Shown here: positions 13,201 to 25,506 of the stretch, in pieces | Numbering within the stretch: position 1 is the stretch's first letter | How the letters are laid out: the number at the start of each line of letters is the position of its first letter | Source: Eutypella sp. D-1 | Taxonomy: Eukaryota > Ascomycota > Sordariomycetes > Xylariales > Diatrypaceae | Assembly: GCA_023313575.1 (NCBI GenBank) | Contig: JAJTTP010000006.1 | Coordinates: 310,001 to 374,000, forward strand | DNA: 64,000 nt | Reading direction: 5' to 3' | Position numbers and translations under genes: made by a program | The notes under the pieces: generated by a model | Told to the model about the DNA's origin: nothing | Databases searched by the model: none | Seen by the model: only the letters and a program-made list of their open reading frames with translations

Positions 13201-13637
13201 AGTCGAGGACAGTTTGGGCGGAGATGGTCCCGTCGGGTTTGTCGAAGTAGACTTATCATTTCCCTTGAGAGTAGACGATATGCCTTCGCCGCCGTTCGGA
13301 ATGGTGAATGCGCCCTTGTTGCTTGCACTACCTAGGACTCCGCTAGTATTTTCGCAGTTGCTATCCGCACCTTTTAATCCAGTCAATAGATGTCACCGTA
13401 TCTGTTAGGTCATAGGAACGAACACTCATCCTTCGTCGATATAATATCGCTTTTCTCAGGCTCTACAGTAACCAGAATGGTAGTTACGTAAGTATGGCAG
13501 ATCGTTTCTACCTCGGACACAGCCTCATCGCGTCTCTGGATGGCTGTCGGATCCGTAGTATACAGCCCAACACCTCTGACAAGATGCTGGCAGAATCCGT
13601 AGATGAGGATAGCAGCGAGAGTCGCAGCGAGTCTCAT
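7250..13637 (-). CDS. Giant repeat adhesin, DUF7908-like and DUF6923-like
   Basis: Minus-strand exons: 13426-13637, 12718-13360, 12327-12585, about 12140-12268 (or 12100-12268), 8283-12059 (or 12049) and 7250-8226. Both versions of the fourth junction stay in frame and give about 2,000 residues. Order: signal peptide MRLAATLAAILIYGF, a short Cys-containing N-terminus, a Pro/Gly/Ser-rich linker, a DUF7908-like domain (SGQLRTTGRPLSVD to PCVPVNLVVYT, with NRCQEGV after it), about 350 residues of Ser/Thr stalk, about 27 tandem repeats of 34-37 residues, and a C-terminal globular DUF6923-like domain of about 240 residues starting at GCDPSGYLIQ. The repeats recall fungal flocculins. No hydrophobic GPI tail follows the last domain. 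Inferred role: a secreted or wall-bound adhesin. The first intron has a weak GTGTTC donor, so that junction is less sure. Confidence 0.82.
7981..10995 (-). repeat. About 27 tandem coding repeats, 102-111 bp
   Basis: The repeat array of the adhesin falls in two classes. The upstream, N-terminal class (about 15 copies, mostly 36 residues) has the pattern TTT-x-YPSG-x3-TATV-x-I-x-TPY-x-YVT-x-TS-x-YTG. The downstream class (about 12 copies, 34-35 residues) has T-x-TTV-x5-PGTI-x-IQTPA-x-YVTSY-x-F-x-GSS. Copies differ at many codons, so the array is old rather than freshly expanded. The intron at 8227-8282 falls inside one repeat. Confidence 0.85.
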
Positions 13638-14470
13638 GTCACTTATCGCACATGTGAAAGGCGTGTGCTTGTGTCGAGCGTAACGACAAAGCAGCACTAA
13701 CTGTGCGCGCAATGTTCGAAATAGCAGTATAGGGTTAATACATAAGCCGTGCCCACCACGTATTATCTAACTATCTACCGGCGTCCCTAACCCGCCCCTA
13801 TTGGGATCGCCAGAGCCCAGTAACTTGGATGTCTCGGGACACGGCAACGGGCCGAGGCTCAAGATACTTCGGATATATCTACACAATGCTGGCAGTGATG
13901 GAGGAGGAAACAGTCCACTGTGAGACAAGGCCGGTTTGGAGCGGCCTCTCATGATGCGAGAAATTCCAACGGGTGAGACAGCCCACTGCGGCCGCTGCTT
14001 CTCGCGCGTCATTGATCCAAGGATATCACTTCCAACTGAATGCCCTGAGCTTAGTAGCTTATGATCACTGAACGCAATTCACCTTCCATTCCTCCACGTT
14101 TTTCGTGCGGAGAATAGTGGCCTGATCGATGGGAATTTCGAATCAATGTGTTCAAATCCCATGCATCTTATGGGTGCTATAGGAAATGAAGAGAGAAACA
14201 GGTCCTCCCCGCCATCTTTATGGGACTGGGTTACCAATTACGACGTGCATTCTCCATCTACCTCCTGTCGGTATTCAAGACAACGATCTAGGCATCACGT
14301 TTCAAGCACAAAAGTTCCATTGGGATCCTTACGACATTTCGCCTTCGAGATTTGCGTATCATTCTGCAACTCTTGGCATCATTAACATAACTATGCTGGA
14401 ACTATGGCTATACAAATATGAACTCACATCACTTCTCTCACACCGAAAGGCTATTTATTCCTTGTCACCT
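13638..14470. other. Intergenic
   Basis: Promoter side of the adhesin gene and the 3' flank of the next minus-strand gene. No gene is recognised. Confidence 0.5.
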
Positions 14471-15214
14471 CTATAAACTTTCATCAACACCACTGGTGCC
14501 GGCCCGCCTGCTCGATAGGTGCCTGCCCGCGATTCCCGCCACGCTGCTCCGCAGACGATCGCCGATACTTTGCCTCCTGGACAGCGAGCGGGGCTGTGAC
14601 AGGGACAAGGGCGGGGATAGGGGCAGGTCCTTCCTCGCACCGGCGCCGAAGAAGAAAATCGACCGCCGCTTGCGGAGCAGCGGCTTCTCCTCGGCCAGCG
14701 TCGGCGACGCCGGGGACTGGGTCGAGTCATAATCTGATGATGGAGACGCCGTCGCCGTCACCGTCGTCGTGGATTCCGTGGATGATGCGGGCGGCGACAG
14801 AGACGGCAACGATGATGGGGACTCTTGTGATGTGCCGCTACTGTTACTGCTGCTGCTGCTGTCCGGGTGTGTAGAGTCCGTCGACGAGAGCGAGGGAAGA
14901 CGGTCATCGTGGGGCACGAAGATGGGCGGTAGCCCGCCGTACACGGGGCCCGGGACATAGTAGTGGCTGCTGCTGCTGCTGCCGCTGCGGCGCCTGTCCT
15001 TGCTCTCCGGCGGAGGCGGGGAATACCCGAGTGCGGTCTGGAACTCGAGGTGTTGAGAGCGCGGGACATGGACGGGGTGCGATTGTAGGGGATGCGGGTG
15101 ATCGTCCTCTCCTCGCTCGAGCCCGAACCGGGGCCCCGTCGCGCTGGTGTCGTGGTGGTAGTAGTGGTTCGGATCCGGCTCCAGGACGGAGTGTCGGTCC
15201 GGTTTCATACCCAT
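14471..15214 (-). CDS. Hypothetical disordered Ser/Pro-rich protein
   Basis: A single open frame of 247 residues begins MGMKPDRHSVLEPDPNHYY. It has no recognised domain, signal peptide or membrane segment. Residues about 90-170 are Ser/Pro/Thr-rich, with a serine run coded by CAG-like triplets on the plus strand. A short basic-hydrophobic patch KPLLRKRRSIFFFGAGARK follows, then a Ser/Arg-rich tail. Codon use is GC-rich, like genuine genes nearby. It may be a fungal regulatory or cytoskeletal linker protein, but that is not shown. The start at 15214 is the first ATG of the frame. Confidence 0.55.
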   Translation of the reverse strand: MGMKPDRHSVLEPDPNHYYHHDTSATGPRFGLERGEDDHPHPLQSHPVHVPRSQHLEFQTALGYSPPPPESKDRRRSGSSSSSHYYVPGPVYGGLPPIFVPHDDRLPSLSSTDSTHPDSSSSSNSSGTSQESPSSLPSLSPPASSTESTTTVTATASPSSDYDSTQSPASPTLAEEKPLLRKRRSIFFFGAGARKDLPLSPPLSLSQPRSLSRRQSIGDRLRSSVAGIAGRHLSSRRAGTSGVDESL

Positions 15215-16258
15215 GATGTGGATAGAGGCGCGTGCTTAGAGTTTAATTGTTACCTAGTTAACGCGCATAACATAATCAGCATAGTTAGATATCCGACTCT
15301 CTCTTTTGAAGAGTTGTTTCATTTTTTTATTTATTTTGAGGCTGGGGATCCTTTAAGGGGGTCCTTGAGAAGGGACGCGGACTCAGAGGAAAGGATCTGT
15401 CTTGGGAAGGCAGGCTGAGCCTACGTAAGTAAGTGTGACTATATGTGACTGCGCTATAATCTCTTGTACGCTATACTTGCCATCGGCCACACGGTCCCAA
15501 AAAGAATCTGGGAGTGGAAGGAATATGCGTCAGTCAAGTGAACATTTCTAGGCCCCTCCAAGCAACTATATAAGTCTCCGTGCCTTAGGATTTGGCCTCC
15601 CGCACCAACTCTAGGCAGGCTAGGTCGGGCAGTGGGTAGGCGGGCGTAATTCCATCAGATAAGTGATTTCTATACATGATGGCGTTAGTGGTGTACTACA
15701 CTCGCTATACCAGGCAATACGGCCCCCTCCTAATCGATTTCTCGCCTACTCGCAGTAGGTAGGTGCGGGAGGGGAGGAAAAGGAACCGGCGACTTTGGGA
15801 CGTAGGATGAGGAGTTGCTGTCAATTATGATGTAGACGAGCTAGTAGCGCAGGGTGATGGTGAGTTCATGATGTTTAAGCGTATTCTGAGCCAGTGATCC
15901 AATCTGTTCGTTTCATATTATATGGTCATTCGCGAGGAATTTCTTTACACCTTCACGTCACTTATGTGGTCAGATAGGGGGTGGGGGCAGGTTTAGCTGA
16001 TCAGGAGTTGGCACGCCAAGAGCTACTCAATACTTACCTACTGCGTAACGCACCTCGGTGACAGCGTAGAGTGGAGGAGTCAAGCCTTACATTGAGAACA
16101 TGCATATTCACATAGCGAACAAACCGCGTAGGCTCAGTTTGTAGGTAACTCGTATTACTGATAATTCCTTGGATGCAGCAATGACGCTCACCTAGAAATT
16201 CTCTTTGCCTCGCTTCCGTCTAACTAGCATATAGACATTCCTTCTGCGGCGATTGGGA
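15215..16258. other. Intergenic
   Basis: About 1 kb between two minus-strand genes. No gene is recognised. A short run of the TAGGTAGG motif lies near 15755. Confidence 0.5.
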
Positions 16259-17877
16259 TTACAGGTATAGACCTTCAGGCTCGCCCTCCTGCTTGGTACG
16301 CAAGACACGCTCTCTGGCGGCACGGAAGTCGGCCATCTGGACGCGCATGCGACGCTCGCGCAGAGCCAACAGGCCAGCCTCGGAGCAAATAGCTTTGATG
16401 TCAGCACCGGAGAGGTCGTCCTTCTGGGCGATGAACTCATCGAGGTCGACATCCTCGTTGAGGCTCATCTTGCTTGTGTGCAGGTTGAAAATCTTGCGCT
16501 TGGTGTTCTGGTCGGGGTTCTCAAACAGAATCTTGCGGTCGATACGACCGGGTCGAATCAGGGCAGGATCCAGGGTCTCGATCTTGTTCGTTGCCATGAT
16601 GACCTTGACGTCACCTCGGTCATCGAAGCCGTCAAGTTGGTTCAGAAGCTCCAACATAGTTCGTTGAACTTCGCGCTCGCCACCGGATGTCGAATCATAC
16701 CGTTTTGTACCAATAGCGTCGATCTCGTCAATGAACACGATAGAGGGAGCGTTCTCACCGGCAACCTGAATATTGTTAGCAGACCCGATACGAGTGCGGC
16801 TAATGTAGACGATGACACAAGCAACAACTTACCTGGAAGAGCTGGCGGACAAGTCGAGGACCGTCGCCCAAATACTTCTGAATGAGCTCACTGCCGACAA
16901 TGCGCAAGAAGGTGGCTGAAGTTTGGTTTGCAACAGCTTTAGCCAATAGCGTCTTTCCTGTTCCTGGAGCACCGTAGAGGATGACACCCTTGGGCGGCTT
17001 GATACCCATCTCCTCGTAAAGCTCAGGGTGCAGTAGAGGCAGCTCCACAGACTCTCTGACTTCTTGGATTTGCTGCTCCAAACCACCAATATCAGCGTAA
17101 GACTCCGTGGGGGCCTTGTCCAACTTCATGACGTTGACAGCCGGGTCCGCGTCGTCGGTAAGAACGCCGACAATAGAGACGCTCTTATGATGCAACAAGA
17201 CGGATGCGCCGGGCTCGAGAAGATCTTTGTCGACAAAGCTCATGATGCTGACGTAGTACTCAGGACCGGTGGTGCTAGAAACGATGGCATGGTCGTCGTC
17301 AATCATCTCCTCCAGGGTGCCGACTCCCATGGGGCTACCGCGCATGTCGTCAACCCGACTTCGCTCGTCGGCGTTCCGGTCGGCATCGAGTTCGGAGGCG
17401 GGTGCATTACTATCCTTTGCAGTCTTGGCCTTCCTCAAACGTTCTTGGTTTTCGACATATTCCTCCTCTAGCAGTAGGTGATCGTGAATGCGTTGCATTC
17501 GCAATAGACGAAGCTTGCACCGACTCGTGGGGTATACCGGGGGAAGCTTGGCGGCAGCAGAAGTGCCAGCCTGCTTTCTCTTCTTGCGTCCGACGCGGGT
17601 AGTAGGTCTAGGAGGAGGCTCGTATTTGGGCTTGTCCTTCTGTTAATGGGTTGGCCACGCCATGTCAGTATTATTTCTCTATTATTTCGGTCTGGGTTTT
17701 GCACGCCTGCATGATGCCCGCATGATGCTGTTATAGGTTAAACGTACCTTCTTATCCTTGTCATCTTTGCCATCATGGCCACCCATGCCAGACTGGTTTT
17801 GACCCTATACGAAGCATATCAGTATCGATCTTTATCATGTATATTTTCTTTAGGATTTTGTTTGTTGAACTTACCAT
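16259..17877 (-). CDS. RPT2: 26S proteasome regulatory ATPase subunit 4 (Rpt2)
   Basis: Four exons, 17875-17877, 17748-17804, 16833-17639 and 16259-16765, give 457 residues. The first exon is exactly the ATG codon. It is one of six AAA ATPases of the 19S base that unfold substrates and open the 20S gate. Visible marks are the N-terminal MGQNQSG, a Gly-2 that fits N-myristoylation as known for yeast Rpt2, a coiled-coil region about residues 70-100, Walker A GAPGTGKT, Walker B IVFIDEID, the second region of homology ending [11 protein letters not shown], and the C-terminal EGLYL with the HbYX-type gate-opening tail of Rpt2. Length is slightly above yeast. All catalytic residues are present and no damage is seen. 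Confidence 0.96.
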
Positions 17878-19147
17878 CTTGACAGGCGATGACCGGGGCC
17901 GGGTCGAGTGAAAACAGCAGACGTAGAGTGAAGTGAATCACGAGGTAAAATTCCCGTTTGAATTTCCTTGCTCTGTGGGGAGACGCAGGACTTTATCTGA
18001 GTTGATAGGCTACGGATTAATTTGTAGATGGGCGAAAGGCTTCGAGGATGTTGTAGTTGAGAAGATTAGACAGACACAGGTTGACGATGAGGCAAACCTT
18101 AGGAAGCAAGCATCTACGCAGTAGAGAGCTCCTGCCACTAGTGCTGTGCTAGGTAGGTACCCAAGTACCTTGTGGCTTCTTGGATTTAGGCGCCCAAGTT
18201 GCCGACGCGTTTGTCTAGCCTGCTAGCTTACATAAGTGAGTAAGTCCAGCATTCCAAAGAGCTTGTCAGCTGCCAAGGATGGTAGAGCACCTGGCTATTA
18301 TTTGCTTGATTGGGACGGCCTTGGACGGCTGGACAGATAAGCATAATAGATAGATAAGCTTGGATAAGGTTAGATAGAGGCCAGATAAGGAGAGTATGAC
18401 GATTGTCTCATGAGCACCTGAAATTCTTGGCAGAGTTCCTGTTTGTCTGCTGGAATTGGACCTACTACCTACCTAGGTACAGTAGCAGCCCTAGCAACCT
18501 AGGTATCGGGTTGTACCGGACATTACTCCCGATCGTTCGGCAAACCCACTAAAAAAGGCCTGGGAAAAGACGAGCTGCTGTGCAGTTCTTGCAGTGTGCA
18601 TAGTACAACCTGGGCAGCTTTCCAGCTTTAATCCCGATTATACTAACCAGATATAGCAATTCGAAAGTCCCCATGCCGGTATTCTCAGAGAGATGATTCG
18701 TTAGAAAGTTGCCTTTTTCCCTAGGAGAGTAAAAAGACTCTTGTAAATTCAACACCAAATAAGTTTTATAGGTGTACTCTACATAGACACTACTCTAGCT
18801 TTAGGTGACCATTCTCGTCTCGTTCTTCGTCGGTATCATAAAATCACTCTCTCTTTTAGAGACTTACTTACTTACCTAGGTAACCTTGGTAACTTTTACC
18901 AGGATAATAAGTTGAACTTCAACACAACAATAGTGTCGTATTTGTTACCTTTTTTCTTTTCCAACCGCGACCTCCACCTTTTCCACCCCTCCCCCCCTTT
19001 CCGCTTCCCTGATCTCCTTTGCTACCTTCCCTAGGTAAACCTGGAGGGGCATTTTATTTATTTTATTTCTTTTTATCTAGAAGTTCTTCTCTAGGTCGTC
19101 TATTCTCGACATCCCACCCTCTCGCCGCTCCTCGCCGCCCTCCCACG
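17878..19147. other. Intergenic between divergent RPT2 and LSC1
   Basis: About 1.27 kb shared upstream region of two housekeeping genes. Runs of CCTACCTAGGTA lie near 18150, 18468 and 18870. No gene is recognised. Confidence 0.5.
18968..19020 (+). promoter_or_regulatory. Pyrimidine-rich tract upstream of LSC1
   Basis: A C/T-rich stretch with few purines lies about 130-180 bases before the LSC1 start codon. Such tracts are common just upstream of transcription starts in highly expressed fungal genes. The role is inferred from position only. Confidence 0.4.
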
Positions 19148-20508
<1,361 letters not shown>

Positions 20509-22084
20509 GAACGCGTCCCCCACCCTAGAAACCTGTGTACATAACATGTTTTGAGTCAGCTGGAATTGCCGTGCCTGAACGGCTTGCCGTAGACGGTAGA
20601 TTGGGAAGCGAGAGGAATCCGATATCTGGCTGTGATGGGTGCCCCCGTGCAGTATTGTGCGCGTCATGCCGCTGGTGAGACGGGGGGTTTCCACGACTTG
20701 TTGGGGATGGACTCGCGGTGGACTCCCTAGGGTAACCCTCGTGTGTCTGTGGGCTGTTTTTCCATTACTCTTATAGAACGGAAGGTTGGAACGGCGGATA
20801 GTGCATGGTATCTATCTACGTTATTTTACTGCGCCATTTTGTTTGTACCTGGCAGTGCGACCAAAAAAAACCATGAGAAGCAAAGATCAAACGATGTCGA
20901 AATTTAGGAACTGAGTGCTGTGGTGTGCATTCTTGTCCCTGTTCCTCCACATGGCTTAGGGGGGTTGAAATCGTGATTGAACTGCTCGTGTCGGATTCTT
21001 AAACAAGTTGAATCAAATCTTTGTCATTTTCTGACCAGACTTTGCTATGGTCGTACATCATCACGGAGTGGCCGATTCTCAAGGCGTGCTAGCAACGTAG
21101 ATAGTACCTGGAGACTACGCATATACCTCAATATCTCTTCAAATAAAAGCGTTCCATGCGTATCCTAGAGTCGGGTCTGGATATCCTTCCACCGTAGAGT
21201 ACTACTATAACGAGGCAAGGTCTGTAGTCGGAGCATGACGGATACCATGGCCATTCCCATGTAAACAGATCCCTCATCCTGCTGATTGCTAGGATCGTCG
21301 CGCGGGCTTCTTATACTTGTCCCTATAGCAATGTGGATGTAGCCACGGCTATTGCTGGCGCTTCCTGACACTACCGCATTCCCATCGTGTTACGAGATCG
21401 AGCAATCCTATCCAAATCGAGCGGCTCAGAGTGTTTCCCCTAAGCAGCCCCAGCAGTATTGAATATCGTGTTAGACACGGGGATTGGATGTTACAGAGCG
21501 GGTATAGTCAAGGGAGAATGCGATTAAACAGAGACCCAGTAGTTGTAGGAAATAGTACCGACAACAAGTACTCTATTATCTTACTTGACTGTGGACTCCT
21601 TAAAACGGGATGAAACTGGGCTTGGGCTGAGGCCCTATAAACGATTTTTTAGTCTACGATACAACGTGCTAATGGTACAGGTTTAAAAAAAAAAAAAAAG
21701 AAAAAAAAAAGATCTTAATTAACTTCGATACCTATATAAGGCTGCAATCCTATGCTATTATTCCAGAACCACTTAGGTCATCCTGTACCTCTGAAGATAT
21801 TATGTTTGTGACAGCTTCGTCGCATGCTGTAGGGCGGCAAACCTTGTGCATACTGATGAGGCAGCAAAATGTTGGCGCACGGACCCCTGTAGACTAACGA
21901 CACCTTAGGTGGCCTTCGGTGGGCTCGGCCACTGAAACCTTCTGCCGTATTAACTTACCTTACCCCTGAACTATACTAGGTAGGCAACACTTACGACTGG
22001 TAGCTAAATGTAAAAAGAAAGCAGGATATCAGTCGAAACATATACTCTTTATCAATCTTTTGGCTATCCCGCCAATACCGGGGA
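20509..22084. other. Intergenic
   Basis: About 1.6 kb without a recognisable gene. An interrupted poly-A tract lies at about 21684-21710. Confidence 0.5.
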
Positions 22085-23596
22085 ATGGACTCCCTTTCTC
22101 ATTTCAAAGAGCCGTGGAAGACGGGCCTGTCGGAGCGCTCCGGCGAGCAGGCGGGAGACTTCCCGAACTACCACATCGCAGACCCGGAGTCGTCTCTGGT
22201 GTGCACCTCGCGGCCGGAGTCGTTCGAGCTCGGAACGGGCGCATCAATCTACACGCGTTCTCTCCTGCCGGCGATCCTCGGGGCCGAGCGCGAGGTCATC
22301 CTCGTGACCTGCTTCTGGGCGCCGTCGTCTACGCTCAGCGCGCTAAGCGAGGCGCTGGGGCAGCTCGCCGCGCGGCGCCAGGATCAACTGCTACAGGCCG
22401 ACGCCGATGCTGACGCCGCGGAACCGCCGCTTCTGCGCGTGCGCATATGTTTCTCGTCGCGCTCGCTGTTCCAGAAGCTGCTCCACACGTCCTCGAGGGG
22501 CGGGTACGTCTACCCGCCATCAGCGTGGTCGGGTAAGCTCGGGCTGCCGTCCCGGGAGGTGCTGGAGGCCGGGCGCATTGAGCTGCGGGTCAAGAGCCTA
22601 TTCTTCCTCCCCTTCAGCGTCATGCACCCCAAGTTCCTGATTGTCGACCGCCGCAGGGCCTTTCTGCCCAGCTGCAATGTGAGCTGGGAGCCGTGGCTGG
22701 AGGGCTGCGTCGAGCTTACCGGGGACGACGTGGTTGCTCGGATATTACATTTCTATCGGGACGTATGGGAGGATGATTTACAAGATAGCATTGGTGGCGT
22801 GAGGGATGTCGAGAGCCAGGATAGCATTACATATCCTTCGTCCAATCCCGGCCGGGTTGGCTTAACTTCTATCCAGAGCCCAGCTACGTTATTTAAACGC
22901 CTTGAGGTTGGCGCGACCCCGACAATCCTGTTGCCATCGTCGCACCACCGTAACCCTCAGTTCCGTCCATTTCCATGGCAGTCCGCGGCCGCTCCCCCCG
23001 CCACGCCCCTCAATAACGCCGTACTACGACTTCTAGACATTGCACAAAGCCAGATCTACATGCAGACGCCCAACCTCACCTCTTCCGCCGTTGTCGACGG
23101 GATCCTTGGTGCGCTTCGACGGGGCGTCGACGTCACACTGGTAACGAGCAAAAACATGATGTTGCTGGAACAGCTTGTTACGGCGGGGACGACGACTTCG
23201 CTCTGCCTGAAGTCCTTCATTCGGCGGTATTCCGAGCACCGAGCCCGCGTCTCACGCTCTGGCGCGGACGGGGAAGACACGGGCTCCACCGTCGATTTGG
23301 AAGCGCAGAATTCGCGCCTTGGCAGGCTGAAAATATCCTACTTCCGACCGCGACCGTCAGACCCATCTGCTGCGCGGCCGGCCGAGGAACCGGTGCAATC
23401 CCACCTCAAACTGACCATTGTCGATGGTCAGTACACCGTCCTCGGGTCGGGCAACATGGATAGGGCGAGCTGGTTCACGAGCCAGGAATTGGGTATCCTG
23501 TTCCAATCGGCGGAGTTTGCCAGAACAGTCAGAGACAGTGTCGACGAAGTCCTGGCCGAAAGGTTAGACATCGTCTTCAACTCCGATGCTGCGTGA
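22085..23596 (+). CDS. Phospholipase D-like (HKD) protein
   Basis: A single open frame of 503 residues. Two copies of the HxKxxxxD catalytic motif are visible: HPKFLIVD at about residue 182, followed by SCNVSWEPW, and HLKLTIVD at about residue 440, followed by GSGNMDRASW. Both motif pairs are intact, so an active phosphodiesterase is expected. The family hydrolyses or transfers phosphodiester bonds of phospholipids or nucleic acids; the substrate is not evident. There is no signal peptide or clear membrane helix, apart from a short hydrophobic LPAILGAEREVILVTCFW typical of the fold core. The protein is shorter than the PX-PH phospholipases D and matches the compact fungal PLD-like group. The start MDSLSHFK is the first ATG in frame. 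Confidence 0.85.
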   Translation: MDSLSHFKEPWKTGLSERSGEQAGDFPNYHIADPESSLVCTSRPESFELGTGASIYTRSLLPAILGAEREVILVTCFWAPSSTLSALSEALGQLAARRQDQLLQADADADAAEPPLLRVRICFSSRSLFQKLLHTSSRGGYVYPPSAWSGKLGLPSREVLEAGRIELRVKSLFFLPFSVMHPKFLIVDRRRAFLPSCNVSWEPWLEGCVELTGDDVVARILHFYRDVWEDDLQDSIGGVRDVESQDSITYPSSNPGRVGLTSIQSPATLFKRLEVGATPTILLPSSHHRNPQFRPFPWQSAAAPPATPLNNAVLRLLDIAQSQIYMQTPNLTSSAVVDGILGALRRGVDVTLVTSKNMMLLEQLVTAGTTTSLCLKSFIRRYSEHRARVSRSGADGEDTGSTVDLEAQNSRLGRLKISYFRPRPSDPSAARPAEEPVQSHLKLTIVDGQYTVLGSGNMDRASWFTSQELGILFQSAEFARTVRDSVDEVLAERLDIVFNSDAA

Positions 23597-25506
23597 AGGA
23601 AAGGAGCGCATGCCCACATGATTTTAGATTTCACTATAACACTATAATTTAATACCCCTGTCGCATGCTAATCGTTCATGGCATGTGATTTGCCATGCCG
23701 GATCGCTACCTACCTATCTACGGCGGAGATCGGACCCTGGCACCTGTTTGCATCGGCCCGAGGCAACATCAGAATTCTAGGTCCGCTTACACGCACATGC
23801 TAGGCACTTTGATAATGTAGCATCATTATATGTTACTGTACCATCCTTTACTACCTGAGCAATGCCTGTTAAGTTATGCAACGATTTTCTCACCTAATTT
23901 CCATGTATGGTAACGTATCTCTTCGCCCTCCGGTTTGGACGATAAGGTTGGCCTACTTTTTTGTCCAAGTGGTCTCAAATCGGATATCGCAGGCTCTCGG
24001 CTTATTCGCCGACGCCAAGCGCTGGAGCGTTCATTACACCGACATCGACGTGCATCCTCCCACGAAATCGTCATTATTCCGACCAACCCCCACACGGGAC
24101 CCCTGTCTCCTAACTTCTAGCACTAATGGGCGGCTGAGATAGAAGAGGGGTGGCGATTAGACAAGCCTTTCGTCTTTTTTTTTCTCTTTTTCTTTTCTCC
24201 CACGGACCCCCCCTCTTTTCAGGCTAGCGGTCGTCTGACTCGCATCTGGCCAGTCAAGCCAGTCTAGTCGGTGGCCTATCCCTCAGCCAAGCATTGAGGC
24301 TTGCTGAAGCATCGTGCTTGAAGTTGTTGCGGCGAAACAAGAGTCCCCTTTGCGGTTCATGCTTCTTCCTAGCATTTTTTGGCCGACTTTTTCCACGCTA
24401 CGTAGGTCGCTGCCCCGATGACCTAGATCAGGGCATCCCGTGCTAGCCAACGCTTAGCGGGGTTTAGTAAACCAGAAAGGAACCTATCATCTTGTTTTGT
24501 TCAACGGCGTCGACGCTAAGCCTTTTGAAAAGACATGGGCGAACGGGGACAGACGGGCAAACGGGCGCCCTCGAGAAGACCCTGTCAACCGTCATTCAAT
24601 AGTTGAGGTTGGAGAAGTGGTTAGATGAGCCTATTGTCTACGTAGATGCGGTCACACACACCTGCCTATTGCAGCACATGCCTACACCTACGTCAGGGCA
24701 TGTGCGGCTTAAGACATGCTATTCCATTCTTCCACCTCACCTCTGAGGGAGATTGCCGATGGCCAGTTAGGTGAGCGGCGCCAAGCCTGGCGATGATCCC
24801 ACAGTTCCACAGAGGGATGGAACCTCCATTATCATACGCCATACATAGCTTCTTAGTCGAAATAGCGCGCTTCTGTATATGTTAACCCAGTAGGGGTAGG
24901 GATCCGAATAAGCGTCGGGCAAGTCACAGGGAATAAGCAGATGTGTAGCCGATGTTACGGTCCCAGGATGCTGGGATCGCAAGCATTTGAATAAAGTTTT
25001 CCTATTCCTCTCAGTACCAGCCTCACGTGCCTCTCGGCGACATTTCTTCCTCCCTCTCTCCCCCTTCCTACCTATCCTTCTCCTTTCGCTTTGGAAACCC
25101 ATTCATAGCTGATTTTGGAGCGAATTTCCCCATTGCCGTATAATACGAAGCACCGATCCAGTCTCAACTGGACTCGAACGATAATACGTACAAGCTGAAC
25201 CCGTCGATTGCGACATTCACCACTCCCTAGATTGCACTCCATGGAATTTGCAGCCAACTACTTCGCACTACTTCTCAAGTCTCTCTTCGGCAGTTTTCAA
25301 ACTGTCCATACCTTTAACCCTACTATTCCTTGCTGAAGGCCCTCCACCACAACAACCACAGCAACCACAGTACCTGTCTGGTTTGAGTACCTGGACACCT
25401 AGGTCTTGCCTGTCTCTGTACATTCCCCGACGATCAATTTGAATCCATCTTAGCCGGAGAAGGCTGAACAAGTGGCGGTCAAAGTCATACAGGAATTGGC
25501 CGAAGA
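23597..25506. other. Intergenic
   Basis: About 1.9 kb with no supported gene. It contains a T/C-rich tract at about 24170-24220 and the promoter of the permease that follows. Confidence 0.5.

Noticed and set aside
12854..13408. Plus-strand Pro/Gly-rich frame
   Set aside because: Antisense of the Pro/Gly/Ser linker exon of the adhesin.
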